Notes: generated from the letters alone by a model not told the origin. A stretch of 42,071 bases of DNA from Aquibacillus halophilus (GCF_009649745.1 NZ_WJNG01000021.1:1-42071), one strand, 5' to 3'; numbered from the stretch's first letter, positions 15,163 to 23,365 are shown. Numbers and translations: made by a program.

Positions 15163-16910
15163 CAGGAGATCACCTCCTGTTCTTCTAATTGCTGAAGGTT
15201 ATATTGATTAGCATACCAACCATCTTGATCCATTAATTTTTCATGTGTTCCTTGTTCGATAATCTTTCCGTCATCCAACACAATAATAATTTCTGCATGT
15301 TGAATCGCGGACATCCGGTGGGCTGTAATGAAAGTGGTTTTACCTTTTCTCTCATTTTTCAAATGAGCAATGATGGTTGATTCCGTTTTCCCATCTACAG
15401 CTGACAAAGCATCATCTAGCAATAATATTTCTGGATCTTTAATAAAGGCTCTGGCCAGCGCAACACGCTGCTTTTGTCCACCTGACAAAGTTACCCCACT
15501 TTCTCCTACTTTAGTATCTAAGCCCTTTGGTAAAACTTTGATATCATCTAGAAAGTGAGCTAATTCCATCACTCGATATATTTGTTGGTCAGATGCATCG
15601 ACTTTCCCAAATTGAATATTTTCACGGATTGTTTTAGAGAAAAGGATCTGTTCCTGTGGGACATAAGCTATCCATGAACGAGTAGTTGCCAATGATAATT
15701 CGTTAATGGATACTCCAGATATCGACATTTCCCCTCGGTGTCCTGGGTATTCACGCAATAGCTGTCTTAATAACGTCGTTTTACCAGCTCCAGTTTTACC
15801 TACAATACCTACCGTTTGACCCCGCTTTACGTTCAAATTAATTTTTTCTAATTGATCGGATGAAGTTTCTGGATAAGAGAAGCTAACATTTTTAAAATCA
15901 ATTCGATCTGGCGAGGTAATCTCGACAGGAATATCTGGATCTTTTACATCTACAGGATAACTTAACGTATCATTAACACGATCCAATGAAGCATTTCCGC
16001 GTTGCATTACATTAATTAGCTCCCCAACTGCAAACATTGGCCATATCAACATTCCTAAGTAAATATTAAAAGAAACAAGTTCACCAAGCGTAATCAAATT
16101 TTTAAATACAAGTGTTCCCCCATAACCAAGACCAATCGTATAGGAAATACCCACTAATATTTTCATTGTTGGCTCAAATAATGCATCCACTTTTGCTACC
16201 TCAAGATTTTTTTGATAGACATCTTCTGTCATCCTATTAAACCTTTGTTCATCATTTTTTTCTTGAACAAAAGCTCGAATAACACGGACACCACGGATTG
16301 ATTCAAGAACATCATTGTTCATTTCACTAAAAGCAGCTTGAGCCTTCATAAACCGCTCATGGATTACGTCGCCATACTTGTGCATGACGATTGCCATAAT
16401 TGGTAGTGGAATAAGTGAAATTAACGTTAATTTCCAACTAATTGTCCAACCCATTACAACTATAATCATCAGCATGAAAATGCTCGAATCAACTAGTGTT
16501 AAGATTCCAAATCCAGTTGTCATGGAAATGGCCTTTAGATCATTAGTTGCTTTTGCCATTAGATCTCCAGTGCGATACTTTTCATAAAATGTGGGAGTCA
16601 TCTTCAAAAAGTGGGTCATCAATCGTGAACGCATTAATTTTTCCATTATTGCTGCTCCACCAAACAAGTTATAATCCCATAGAAAAGAGATTATATAACT
16701 TAAGACCATTAACCCACCGTAAATCATTATTATTTCTAAAATTCGATCCATAGTTAATGTTTGGTATTGAATCTCATCAATCGCCATTCCTACTAACTTT
16801 GGTGGAATGATATCGATAATACTCGCAATAATTAGGGCTATAATTGCAAAGGTGTACCTTTTCCAATATTGTTTAAAAAACCAATCTAACTTCTTAAATA
16901 CCTTAAACAA
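15162..16910 (-). CDS. bmrC: Heterodimeric multidrug ABC exporter subunit BmrC (YheI)
   Basis: A 582-aa half-transporter that partners BmrD. Walker A is GKTGAGKTT and the signature LSGGQKQR. Walker B is ILLLDDALSAVD, with Asp in place of the catalytic Glu: the degenerate site of this heterodimer class. I place the start at TTG 16910-16908, giving [M]FKVFKKLDWFFKQYWKRY, because B. subtilis YheI starts MFSVLKKLGWFF and because the upstream relic copy starts with ATG at exactly this codon after the same AGGTGAT site. A GTG three codons upstream (16919) lacks its own SD. Expression is probably controlled by attenuation in the 5' leader (17341-17701). Confidence 0.93.
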   Translation of the reverse strand: MFKVFKKLDWFFKQYWKRYTFAIIALIIASIIDIIPPKLVGMAIDEIQYQTLTMDRILEIIMIYGGLMVLSYIISFLWDYNLFGGAAIMEKLMRSRLMTHFLKMTPTFYEKYRTGDLMAKATNDLKAISMTTGFGILTLVDSSIFMLMIIVVMGWTISWKLTLISLIPLPIMAIVMHKYGDVIHERFMKAQAAFSEMNNDVLESIRGVRVIRAFVQEKNDEQRFNRMTEDVYQKNLEVAKVDALFEPTMKILVGISYTIGLGYGGTLVFKNLITLGELVSFNIYLGMLIWPMFAVGELINVMQRGNASLDRVNDTLSYPVDVKDPDIPVEITSPDRIDFKNVSFSYPETSSDQLEKINLNVKRGQTVGIVGKTGAGKTTLLRQLLREYPGHRGEMSISGVSINELSLATTRSWIAYVPQEQILFSKTIRENIQFGKVDASDQQIYRVMELAHFLDDIKVLPKGLDTKVGESGVTLSGGQKQRVALARAFIKDPEILLLDDALSAVDGKTESTIIAHLKNERKGKTTFITAHRMSAIQHAEIIIVLDDGKIIEQGTHEKLMDQDGWYANQYNLQQLEEQEVIS

Positions 16911-16939
16911 ACCAATCACCTACTCACTTATTTGTCTAA

Positions 16940-16999
16940 CTAACCACTTTCTTTCCATTCTTCGTTCAGTAGTAGTTCCTTTTTCATGACCTTATTCAT
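16940..16999 (-). CDS. Short ORF 3 upstream of bmrC, 19 aa
   Basis: ATG at 16999-16997, 8 nt after AGAGGAG. It encodes MNKVMKKELLLNEEWKESG and stops 29 nt before the bmrC TTG. Its position, size and C-terminal ESG-stop match short ORF 2, which precedes the bmrC relic at the same spacing. Probably a translated coupling or sensing peptide; function not known. Confidence 0.6.
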   Translation of the reverse strand: MNKVMKKELLLNEEWKESG

Positions 17000-17027
17000 C
17001 TTTCATTCTCCTCTTTGTTATGACTTT

Positions 17028-17174
17028 TTAGATCCTATTCTTTGAAACAATCAGTACAGCTCTATCAATCAATGGTTTATTCCATTCAAAATTTAACACA
17101 AGAACAAATACAAACTTATACCTTTTTATATACTGGTTAATAAACCAGTCTAATTTCCTAAATACGTTAAACAT
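17028..17174 (-). pseudogene. Truncated duplicate of the bmrC 5' end
   Basis: A 48-codon frame starting at ATG 17174 after ATAGGTGATCGT. Residues 4-25 (VFRKLDWFINQYIKRYKF) closely match the bmrC N-terminus (VFKKLDWFFKQYWKRYTF). It then diverges (NFEWNKPLIDRAV) and stops at TAA. It is the remnant of a tandem duplication of the leader and exporter start; the rest of the copy has been lost. It may still be translated, as its SD is intact. Confidence 0.8.
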
Positions 17175-17203
17175 ACGATCACCTATTCTCTTTTTCTTTT
17201 AAA

Positions 17204-17260
17204 CTATCCGCTTTCTTCTCTCTCTGAAATTATTGTTTCTTTTCTTTTGTAGTTAGTCAT
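17204..17260 (-). CDS. Short ORF 2 upstream of the bmrC relic, 18 aa
   Basis: ATG at 17260-17258 behind a strong AAGGAGGAGA site. It encodes MTNYKRKETIISEREESG, ending in ESG-stop like ORF 3, and stops 29 nt before the relic's ATG, exactly the spacing of ORF 3 to bmrC. The strong SD shows it is probably translated. Confidence 0.6.
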   Translation of the reverse strand: MTNYKRKETIISEREESG

Positions 17261-17340
17261 TACAATCTCCTCCTTATTTTTTTATATATAGGGTCAGAGC
17301 CATAGTTGAGATTAATCACAACTAAGGCAAAATCCAAAAA

Positions 17341-17368
17341 AACGCATACGTCCGCTGACGTATGCGTT
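17341..17368 (-). terminator. Strong terminator T2 within the bmrCD leader
   Basis: A perfect 12-bp stem AACGCATACGTC / GACGTATGCGTT, 4-nt loop, then TTTTTTT-type tail on the minus strand. It sits between leader ORF 1/T1 and ORF 2, so transcripts must pass it to reach bmrC. Confidence 0.88.
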
Positions 17369-17475
17369 TTCCACTAAATTAAAACTCGGCAAAATACCAA
17401 GTATGATGAGAGCCAATCCTTGTCTTACTTAACATTCAGTAACAAGGAATAGCTTTCCCGAAATTTGTATAGAAA

Positions 17476-17502
17476 AAGGCCACGGACTATTGTCGTGACC
17501 TT
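17476..17502 (-). terminator. Attenuator terminator T1 of the bmrCD leader
   Basis: A 9-bp stem AAGGTCACG / CGTGGCCTT (one G-U) followed by TTTTTC on the minus strand. Its 5' arm lies in the 10-nt sequence TGAAGGTCAC (complement of 17495-17504), which can instead pair with GTGACCTTCA inside leader ORF 1 (complement of 17580-17589). That gives mutually exclusive terminator and antiterminator forms. Confidence 0.82.
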
Positions 17503-17554
17503 CATAGATATACTAAGTATGGGATTTCATGCATTACACAAACATATTATGTAA

Positions 17555-17635
17555 TTATCCACAAATATAACGATTTTCCTGAAGGTCACTTTTTATATGA
17601 AATTGATTGGATGAATAAATGGTTACTTTTTTCAT
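17555..17635 (-). CDS. Leader peptide ORF 1 of bmrCD, 26 aa
   Basis: ATG at 17635-17633, 8 nt after AAAAAGGAGG. It encodes 26 residues (MKKVTIYSSNQFHIK..., ending NRYICG). It begins about 30 nt after the predicted transcription start. Codons 15-19 carry the antiterminator strand. It plays the role that bmrB plays in B. subtilis, though bmrB encodes a longer peptide. Confidence 0.75.
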   Translation of the reverse strand: MKKVTIYSSNQFHIKSDLQENRYICG

Positions 17636-17672
17636 TTTCGCGACCTCCTTTTTCGTTATTTTATGCTTTTAT

Positions 17673-17701
17673 ATTATATTATGGTAATTATTGTTAGTCA
17701 A
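17673..17701 (-). promoter_or_regulatory. Sigma-A promoter of the bmrCD leader
   Basis: On the minus strand TTGACT, 17-nt spacer, TATAAT: near-perfect consensus. A strong constitutive promoter fits a gene controlled after initiation by attenuation. Confidence 0.85.
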
Positions 17702-17718
17702 CATAAATTTTCGCAATT

Positions 17719-17747
17719 TTGTCTTTTCTTCCATTTTACTTTATATT
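17719..17747 (+). promoter_or_regulatory. Sigma-A promoter of the carbonic anhydrase gene
   Basis: TTGTCT, 17-nt spacer, TATATT on the plus strand, about 70 nt ahead of the start codon and divergent from the bmrCD promoter. Confidence 0.6.
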
Positions 17748-17816
17748 ATAACTATGAACTATGTTCTTCTTTTGTTAGCAAGAAACACATAATAGTTAAA
17801 TAAGGGGTTAAGTGCT

Positions 17817-18377
17817 ATGTACTTAGATGAGTTAATCGAATATAATCAGGATTTCGCCAAAGAAGAAAAATTTATTCCATACCAAACAGATAAATTTCCT
17901 GATAAACGAATCATTATTTTTAGCTGCATGGATACTCGGTTGGTCGAACTTCTGCCTAATGCATTAAATATTAAAAATGGTGATGCGAAAATTGTTAAAA
18001 ATGCAGGAGCGATTATTAAGAATCCATTTGGTAGCATTATGAGAAGTTTATTAGTAGCTATCTATGAACTTGGGGCAGATGAAATCTTGGTAATTGGACA
18101 TCATGATTGTGGTATGAAGGGGTTTAACGGAAAACAACTTATTGAAAAGGCGATGCATAGAGGGGTTCCTAAAGAAACAATTGAAACACTTAAATACGCA
18201 GGTATTGATGTAGAAGACTGGTTACAAGGATTTGAAAGTGTAGAAGAATCTGTTGGCCATAGCGTTAATGTTATTAGAAACCACCCAATGCTTCCGATAA
18301 ACACACCAGTTCATGGTCTGGTGATTGATCCGAATACTGGAAAACTTGATATTGTAACGAGAGGATATTCTGAATAA
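17817..18377 (+). CDS. ytiB: Beta-class carbonic anhydrase (YtiB type)
   Basis: A 186-aa cytoplasmic zinc enzyme for CO2/bicarbonate interconversion. The zinc ligands and dyad are C37, D39 and R41 in SCMDTR, then H95 and C98 in GHHDCGM. Length and motifs match the small beta-class (YtiB-like) group. The ATG at 17817 follows AGGGG by 9-10 nt. It is monocistronic with its own promoter and a C5/G5 terminator. Confidence 0.93.
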   Translation: MYLDELIEYNQDFAKEEKFIPYQTDKFPDKRIIIFSCMDTRLVELLPNALNIKNGDAKIVKNAGAIIKNPFGSIMRSLLVAIYELGADEILVIGHHDCGMKGFNGKQLIEKAMHRGVPKETIETLKYAGIDVEDWLQGFESVEESVGHSVNVIRNHPMLPINTPVHGLVIDPNTGKLDIVTRGYSE

Positions 18378-18385
18378 TTCACTAC

Positions 18386-18410
18386 ACCCCCCTGTAAAAA
18401 GGGGGATTTT
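18386..18410 (+). terminator. Terminator of the carbonic anhydrase gene
   Basis: A CCCCC / GGGGG stem with an 8-9-nt loop followed by ATTTTAG, nine bases after the stop codon. Confidence 0.65.
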
Positions 18411-18564
18411 AGTTTCCACACTAATGTCACATCGAGTGCGAAGGTAAAAAACAACGAAAACTACTAATAGAACAATAATAGATTACCAATCCAGACTTTC
18501 CCAAATGTATTGACCTCGCTAATCAACCTTAAGTATTCAAATCCCAGTATTTGCTCAACAAACC

Positions 18565-18593
18565 ACATATTTTTTCTCCTTCCTGACATACTA
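18565..18593 (+). promoter_or_regulatory. Forespore (sigma-G/F type) promoter of the ger operon
   Basis: ACATA at 18565-18569, 17-nt spacer, CATACTA at 18587-18593. The -10 is a full match to the sigma-G/sigma-F pattern CATWHTA; the -35 matches four of five positions of GHATR. Transcription would start near 18601, just ahead of the SD of the first ger gene. Germinant receptor operons are sigma-G controlled in B. subtilis. Confidence 0.6.
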
Positions 18594-18629
18594 ACGAAAG
18601 GACATTCCTCATGTGGGAGGGGTATTTTT

Positions 18630-20165
18630 TTGGATAAACGTACAAGAGCATTTCAAAACAGTAAAAAAAAGGGAAAACTCCCTCTTTCAATTGAACAATT
18701 AAAAAAGTCAATTAAAGATCAACTACATGATGAAGCGGATCTTATATTCAAAAAAATAAATGTACAAAATAAAAACATCTTAGTTTTTTACATTTCTTAC
18801 CTTATTGACAAAAAACGATTAGATGAAAACCTCTTTACCCCTTTAATTTATGGCGACAAGGATTGGACTGTTGAAAAATTGTTAGCTGGTCTTCCACTTG
18901 GTGAAAGTAAAGAACATCAAACAGTTGAAGACGTTTGTACTAAATTAATAAGCGGTAGTATTGGTATTTACATAGAAAGTGAAAACAAGATTGTTTCTTA
19001 CTCCATTCTAAATAATCAACAAAGGCCCATAGAAAAACCTGAAAGAGAATCAATCGTTATCGGTCCACAGGCAGCTTTTTCTGAATCGATTGAAACCAAC
19101 CTAAACCTTGTCCGTTCCAGTGTAAGGTCTAACGATTTAGTGGCCGAAAAGTTTACAATTGGTTCACGATTGCCAACAGAAGTGAGACTTCTCTATCTTA
19201 AATCACTTGCTAACGATGATGATGTGCAAACAATGCGTCAGCGGCTTACCGATTTGAAAGTCGATGATATTGAAGACGGATCAGTTCTTGCACAATATGT
19301 TGAAGATTCTTCTATTTCAGTTTTTCCGCAATTTTATTTAACAGAGCGCGTTGATCGTTTTTCTTATGGCATTAGCAAGGGAAAAGTCTGTGTGCTAGCA
19401 GATGGAAGTCCTGAAGGAATCGTGGCACCTACCACCTTTTTTGGTTTTTTTGAGTCTACAGAGGATGTCTATTTCAGGTGGAACGTTGCAACCTTTTTCC
19501 GCATGCTCCGATTTATTGCAATGTTTATTTCATTCATCCTAACTCCAATTTATGTTGCAGGAGTTACTTTTCATTATGAGGTTATACCAACAAATTTATT
19601 AATGACTCTTGGGGAGTCGCGATCAAAGGTGCCCTTCCCACCAGTTATGGAAGTGCTATTTCTGGAGCTAATCATCGAGTTACTACGAGAGGCCGGGGCA
19701 CGATTACCGACGAAAGTAGGACAAACAATTGGTATTGTAGGAGGAATTGTACTAGGCCAAGCAGCTGTCGAAGCTGGTTTAACAAGTAATGTCTTGATTA
19801 TTGTTATAGCCATGAGCGCTTTAGCGTCGTTTACAGCTCCAAGCTATCTAATGGGGACTGCGATTCGAGTTATTCGTTACCCGTTAATCATTATAGCGGG
19901 ATTATTCGGAATAATTGGAGTGACTTTTGGTTTATGCCTATTGATCATTCACCTACTAAGAATGACTTCACTTGGACGGCCGTATTTTTTACCTGTTTAT
20001 CCGTTTGTCTATCAGGATTTGGATAATGCATTGTTCCGCTTACCTTTTGGAGTCAGTAACAAGCGATCCATTGCATATCGCCTAAAAGACGATACCAGGT
20101 ATAAGGAGAAGAAGTCAGCAAAGCAAAAAGATATTGATGACTTTGGAGGGTATAATGAACATTAA
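18630..20165 (+). CDS. Spore germinant receptor subunit A (GerA family)
   Basis: A 511-aa inner spore membrane protein. I place the start at TTG 18630, 7 nt after GGGAGGGG; an earlier in-frame codon at 18510 lies upstream of the promoter. The N-terminal soluble half runs to about residue 270 and includes ERVDRFSYGISKGKV and the DGSPEGIVAPTTFF motif of the family. Several membrane helices follow, with FPPVMEVLFLELIIELLREA and GGIVLGQAAVEAG being highly conserved. The receptor senses nutrients to trigger germination; the ligand is not predictable. Confidence 0.93.
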   Translation: MDKRTRAFQNSKKKGKLPLSIEQLKKSIKDQLHDEADLIFKKINVQNKNILVFYISYLIDKKRLDENLFTPLIYGDKDWTVEKLLAGLPLGESKEHQTVEDVCTKLISGSIGIYIESENKIVSYSILNNQQRPIEKPERESIVIGPQAAFSESIETNLNLVRSSVRSNDLVAEKFTIGSRLPTEVRLLYLKSLANDDDVQTMRQRLTDLKVDDIEDGSVLAQYVEDSSISVFPQFYLTERVDRFSYGISKGKVCVLADGSPEGIVAPTTFFGFFESTEDVYFRWNVATFFRMLRFIAMFISFILTPIYVAGVTFHYEVIPTNLLMTLGESRSKVPFPPVMEVLFLELIIELLREAGARLPTKVGQTIGIVGGIVLGQAAVEAGLTSNVLIIVIAMSALASFTAPSYLMGTAIRVIRYPLIIIAGLFGIIGVTFGLCLLIIHLLRMTSLGRPYFLPVYPFVYQDLDNALFRLPFGVSNKRSIAYRLKDDTRYKEKKSAKQKDIDDFGGYNEH

Positions 20166-21267
20166 TGTCGCTATAAAACCCGGCCTACGTATTCGAGCAT
20201 TTTATTTATTTTTCATCATTGCTAATATCCAAACTGGAACAGGAATTATGGGGGTATCCAGTTACATTTATAAGGAGGCCAAACAGGATGCATGGTTATC
20301 TATTCTAATTGCAGGGGTATTTGTGCACATTATCATTTTCATCATGTTTATAATCCTGAATAAATATGAAAACACGGATATATTTGGTATTCAGACAGAC
20401 TTATTTGGGAAATGGATAAGTAGGATACTCGGGACAGTTTTTATTATCTATCTTTTTGCTAGTTTATTAACCGTTTTAATCAATTACATCCAGGTGGTAC
20501 AGGTCTTTCTTTTTCCACTATTATCGCCATGGCTGTTAACTATTTTACTATTATTAATAGTATCCTATTCTGTTCTTGGTGGTTTAAGGGTTGCGGTCGG
20601 GGTAAGTTTTATCTTTTTTTTACTATCTATCTGGTTAGTATTATTTCTATATAAGCCAATAACTTTAATGGATTTGGGTCATTTCAAACCGCTATTAGAA
20701 GCATCTCCAAAAGAACTATTACTAGGTGCAAAAGCAACGTCCTATTCTTTTCTCGGTTTAGAGATTCTTTTTTTCATCTATCCATTTATTGATAATAAAA
20801 AAAGAGCACAACTTCCCACCCAACTGGGCATCGCTATGACGACCTCCCTAATATTACTAGTTACCGTTACATCAATTGGATTTTTCGGTGGTGAACGATT
20901 AGAACAAACAATTTGGCCAGTTCTGATCTTATACAAGTCCATTGAATATGCTGTAGTTGAAAGGTTTGACATTATTGTCGTCTCCCAATGGATGATGGTC
21001 ATTACACCTATTATGATTCTTCTTGTATGGATGATTACTTATGGCATGAAAAGACTATATAGCTTTTCGCAGAAAAAGACGCTATATATTGTCCTATTTT
21101 TACTATTAATCGGTGGCGGGACAATTAAAGAGCAATTTACTATTCAATTAATCATTGATTATGTTGCTAAGGTTGGCTTTTGGATTGCTTTCATTTATCC
21201 ATTAGTTCTCTTTCCTCTCGTTCTAATTAAAAAAAAGATTGAAAAGAAAAAGGAGGGATACAATTGA
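20155..21267 (+). CDS. Spore germinant receptor subunit B
   Basis: A 370-aa polytopic protein of the amino acid permease-like GerB group, with about ten membrane helices. The start is ATG 20155, five bases after GGAGGG. It overlaps the end of the A subunit by 11 nt, so translation is coupled. Conserved features are the early helix IANIQTGTGIMG and the SYSFLGLEILFFIYPF segment. GerB subunits are thought to bind the germinant. Confidence 0.92.
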   Translation: MNINVAIKPGLRIRAFYLFFIIANIQTGTGIMGVSSYIYKEAKQDAWLSILIAGVFVHIIIFIMFIILNKYENTDIFGIQTDLFGKWISRILGTVFIIYLFASLLTVLINYIQVVQVFLFPLLSPWLLTILLLLIVSYSVLGGLRVAVGVSFIFFLLSIWLVLFLYKPITLMDLGHFKPLLEASPKELLLGAKATSYSFLGLEILFFIYPFIDNKKRAQLPTQLGIAMTTSLILLVTVTSIGFFGGERLEQTIWPVLILYKSIEYAVVERFDIIVVSQWMMVITPIMILLVWMITYGMKRLYSFSQKKTLYIVLFLLLIGGGTIKEQFTIQLIIDYVAKVGFWIAFIYPLVLFPLVLIKKKIEKKKEGYN

Positions 21268-22385
21268 AGAGCATGTTTCCTATAGTTTGTATGTTTGTCA
21301 TGCTCATTGGTTGTGTCCCTACCAAGCAAATCGAAAAACTTGGTATTGTAACGAGCTATGGAGCCGATTTACTTGAAGATGGATCAATAGGCAATACTTT
21401 ACTATACTCTCAATTTGATCCAAACATAAAAGAGCCTGTACAAACCGCGGAGAGTCAAGCTCATTCTTATGAAGGAGCCATTGATGCTGCCAATTTAAAA
21501 ACGAATTACAAGCTCGTTACCGGACAAATACGTACTAAGGTTTTCGGAAAAGAACTTGCAAAAACCGGAATAGTCCGGTTACTAAGTACACATTTCCGGG
21601 ATGCTAGTGAGCCTGCAACTTTATATATTGCAGTAAGTGATACGACAGCAAAGGATGTTCTGACAAGTACCACTGAGGTTGATCTAAGTAAATTTCTTTA
21701 TAATTTAATTGATAACAATAGAAAACGTGAGATTTTACCTAAAAGTGACTTGATAGACTTTTTGCACAAGTATGATGATGTAGGTATTGATCCGGTTCAA
21801 CCTTTAATAACAATTGAAAAAAAGAGACCAGTTATAGATAGCATAGCATTATTTCAAGACGACATTTACGTAGATTCTTTATCACCAGAAGAAACGTTTC
21901 TAATCAAGTTAACTACTGAAAAATTCAAAGCTGGCACACATGAAATCACTCTACCTAAAGAACCCTTCAAGGAAGACATAGGGTATGATACAGATAAAAG
22001 TGACAAGGAAACTATTCATTTTGTCTTGAATGAAATAAGAAGTAAAAGTAAAGTGAAGTTAGATGATACCGAGAAACTCAGCTATACCGTCGAGATAAAA
22101 CTTGTTAGTCGTTTAATTGAAATCTCTGAACCCTTGATAATAGAAGACGAGAAAACAATCAAAAAAATAGAAAAACATAGCTCAGAGCATTTTACTAAAC
22201 AACTAGAAGAAATGATGGAGAAATTAAAAGAACTAAATGTTGATCCAATTGGGTTTGGGAAAATTTACGATGAGGAAACAAGAAACAAAAAACTGACAAA
22301 TAAAGAATGGCGTGATTTATATCCAACGATTGACGTGAAGTTTAATGTAAAGGTTGAAATTATTAGACATGGGATTATGCAGTAA
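21264..22385 (+). CDS. Spore germinant receptor subunit C (lipoprotein)
   Basis: A 373-aa Ger(x)C-family lipoprotein. The TTG start at 21264 follows AAGGAGG by 7 nt and overlaps the B-subunit stop (TTGA). The signal peptide ends with lipobox LIGC at about residue 17. Family features are the N-terminal KLGIVTSYGADLLEDG and C-terminal DPIGFGKIY and LTNKEWRDLYPTIDVKF motifs. It completes an A-B-C operon closed by a strong terminator. Confidence 0.92.
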   Translation: MKSMFPIVCMFVMLIGCVPTKQIEKLGIVTSYGADLLEDGSIGNTLLYSQFDPNIKEPVQTAESQAHSYEGAIDAANLKTNYKLVTGQIRTKVFGKELAKTGIVRLLSTHFRDASEPATLYIAVSDTTAKDVLTSTTEVDLSKFLYNLIDNNRKREILPKSDLIDFLHKYDDVGIDPVQPLITIEKKRPVIDSIALFQDDIYVDSLSPEETFLIKLTTEKFKAGTHEITLPKEPFKEDIGYDTDKSDKETIHFVLNEIRSKSKVKLDDTEKLSYTVEIKLVSRLIEISEPLIIEDEKTIKKIEKHSSEHFTKQLEEMMEKLKELNVDPIGFGKIYDEETRNKKLTNKEWRDLYPTIDVKFNVKVEIIRHGIMQ

Positions 22386-22398
22386 CTCTTCCTAGTAA

Positions 22399-22435
22399 AA
22401 CAAATAGGAGAGCCATAACGGCTCTCCTATTTGTT
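22399..22435. terminator. Bidirectional terminator between the ger operon and the aldo/keto reductase
   Basis: A perfect 16-bp stem AACAAATAGGAGAGCC / GGCTCTCCTATTTGTT with a 5-nt loop and T-rich tails on both strands. Confidence 0.9.
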
Positions 22436-22439
22436 CATT

Positions 22440-23261
22440 TTAGTAATCAAATTCGTCCGGGTGTGGCCCGGTACGTTTATCTTGATTTAAACTATCGATC
22501 TTTTTCATATCTTCAGCAGATAACTCAAAATCAAAAATATCAGCATTTTCTTTTTGTCTAGAAGCTTTAACAGACTTTGGAATTGTTACGATACCGCTCT
22601 GAAAATCCCAACGGACAATTATCTGTGCTGGTGTCTTGTTATGCTTAGCGGCTAATTCTTGTAATATTGGATCATCTAAATAGTTAGCCTTTCCTAGAGG
22701 TGACCATGCCTCGATAACAATATTATGTCTTTCGCAATACTCTCTTGTCTCCACCTGAGTTAACTGTGGATGTAGTTCTATTTGGTTAGCCATTGGCATA
22801 ATTTCCGCTTCACTCATTAAATCTTCTAAGTGGTGGGGAAGGAAGTTACTTACTCCAATTGCTTTTGCTTTTCCATCTCGATAAATCTTCTCCAATGCTC
22901 TCCATGTTTCCTTATATTTTCCAGGAACAGGCCAATGGACAAGATATAAATCTACATAATCCAATTCAAGTTTATCTAAGCTACGCTGGAATGCAGCTAA
23001 AGCTTCATCATACCCTTGCTCATCATTCCATGCCTTCGTCGTTATAAAGATGTCTTCACGTGGGATACCACTATCTTTAATTGCTCTTCCTACACCTTCT
23101 TCATTTTCATAAAAGGACGCAGTATCGATATGACGATAGCCAATATCTAGTGCCGATTTAACAGCTTCATATACACTACCATCTATCATTTTGTACACAC
23201 CAAGACCGACAACAGGAATCTTCACACCATTATGTAATTCTTTCGTCGTTAAAAAACTCAT
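22440..23261 (-). CDS. Aldo/keto reductase (YtbE/YvgN type)
   Basis: A 273-aa NADPH-dependent reductase. The catalytic tetrad is visible as Asp in GYRHIDTASFY, Tyr in the same motif, Lys in TTKAWN and His in LVHWPV. The family signatures GVSNF and IPKSVKASRQKEN (cofactor phosphate) follow. It is closest in look to B. subtilis YtbE and YvgN, which reduce glyoxal, methylglyoxal and other aldehydes. It is monocistronic. Confidence 0.9.
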   Translation of the reverse strand: MSFLTTKELHNGVKIPVVGLGVYKMIDGSVYEAVKSALDIGYRHIDTASFYENEEGVGRAIKDSGIPREDIFITTKAWNDEQGYDEALAAFQRSLDKLELDYVDLYLVHWPVPGKYKETWRALEKIYRDGKAKAIGVSNFLPHHLEDLMSEAEIMPMANQIELHPQLTQVETREYCERHNIVIEAWSPLGKANYLDDPILQELAAKHNKTPAQIIVRWDFQSGIVTIPKSVKASRQKENADIFDFELSAEDMKKIDSLNQDKRTGPHPDEFDY

Positions 23262-23365
23262 TTCCTTAGTCCTCCTTCATATTAAGAGAATTTAAAGCCT
23301 TTTCAATTACATTTTATACGAAATTCGATTTAGATAGAAGTAATTGGATTACCCTCAATAACAAA

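Larger units (their letters stand above)
17475..17666 (-). promoter_or_regulatory. Ribosome-mediated attenuator controlling bmrCD
   Basis: It comprises leader ORF 1, an antiterminator strand within its codons 15-19, small intervening hairpins and terminator T1. A ribosome moving freely through ORF 1 covers the antiterminator strand, so T1 forms. A ribosome stalled in the first half leaves that strand free to sequester the 5' arm of T1, allowing read-through. B. subtilis bmrCD is known to be controlled by a translated leader (bmrB) and attenuation; this leader peptide is shorter and was found here by eye. Confidence 0.72.
16911..17816. other. Complex leader of bmrCD and divergent promoter region
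   Basis: No large gene. On the minus strand it holds a sigma-A promoter, leader ORF 1, two terminators, leader ORF 2, a 48-codon bmrC relic and leader ORF 3. On the plus strand it holds the carbonic anhydrase promoter. Each part is listed separately. Confidence 0.8.

Noticed and set aside
18510-18629. N-terminal extension of the germinant receptor A subunit
   Set aside because: It lies across the predicted forespore promoter and lacks an SD; the TTG at 18630 has one.
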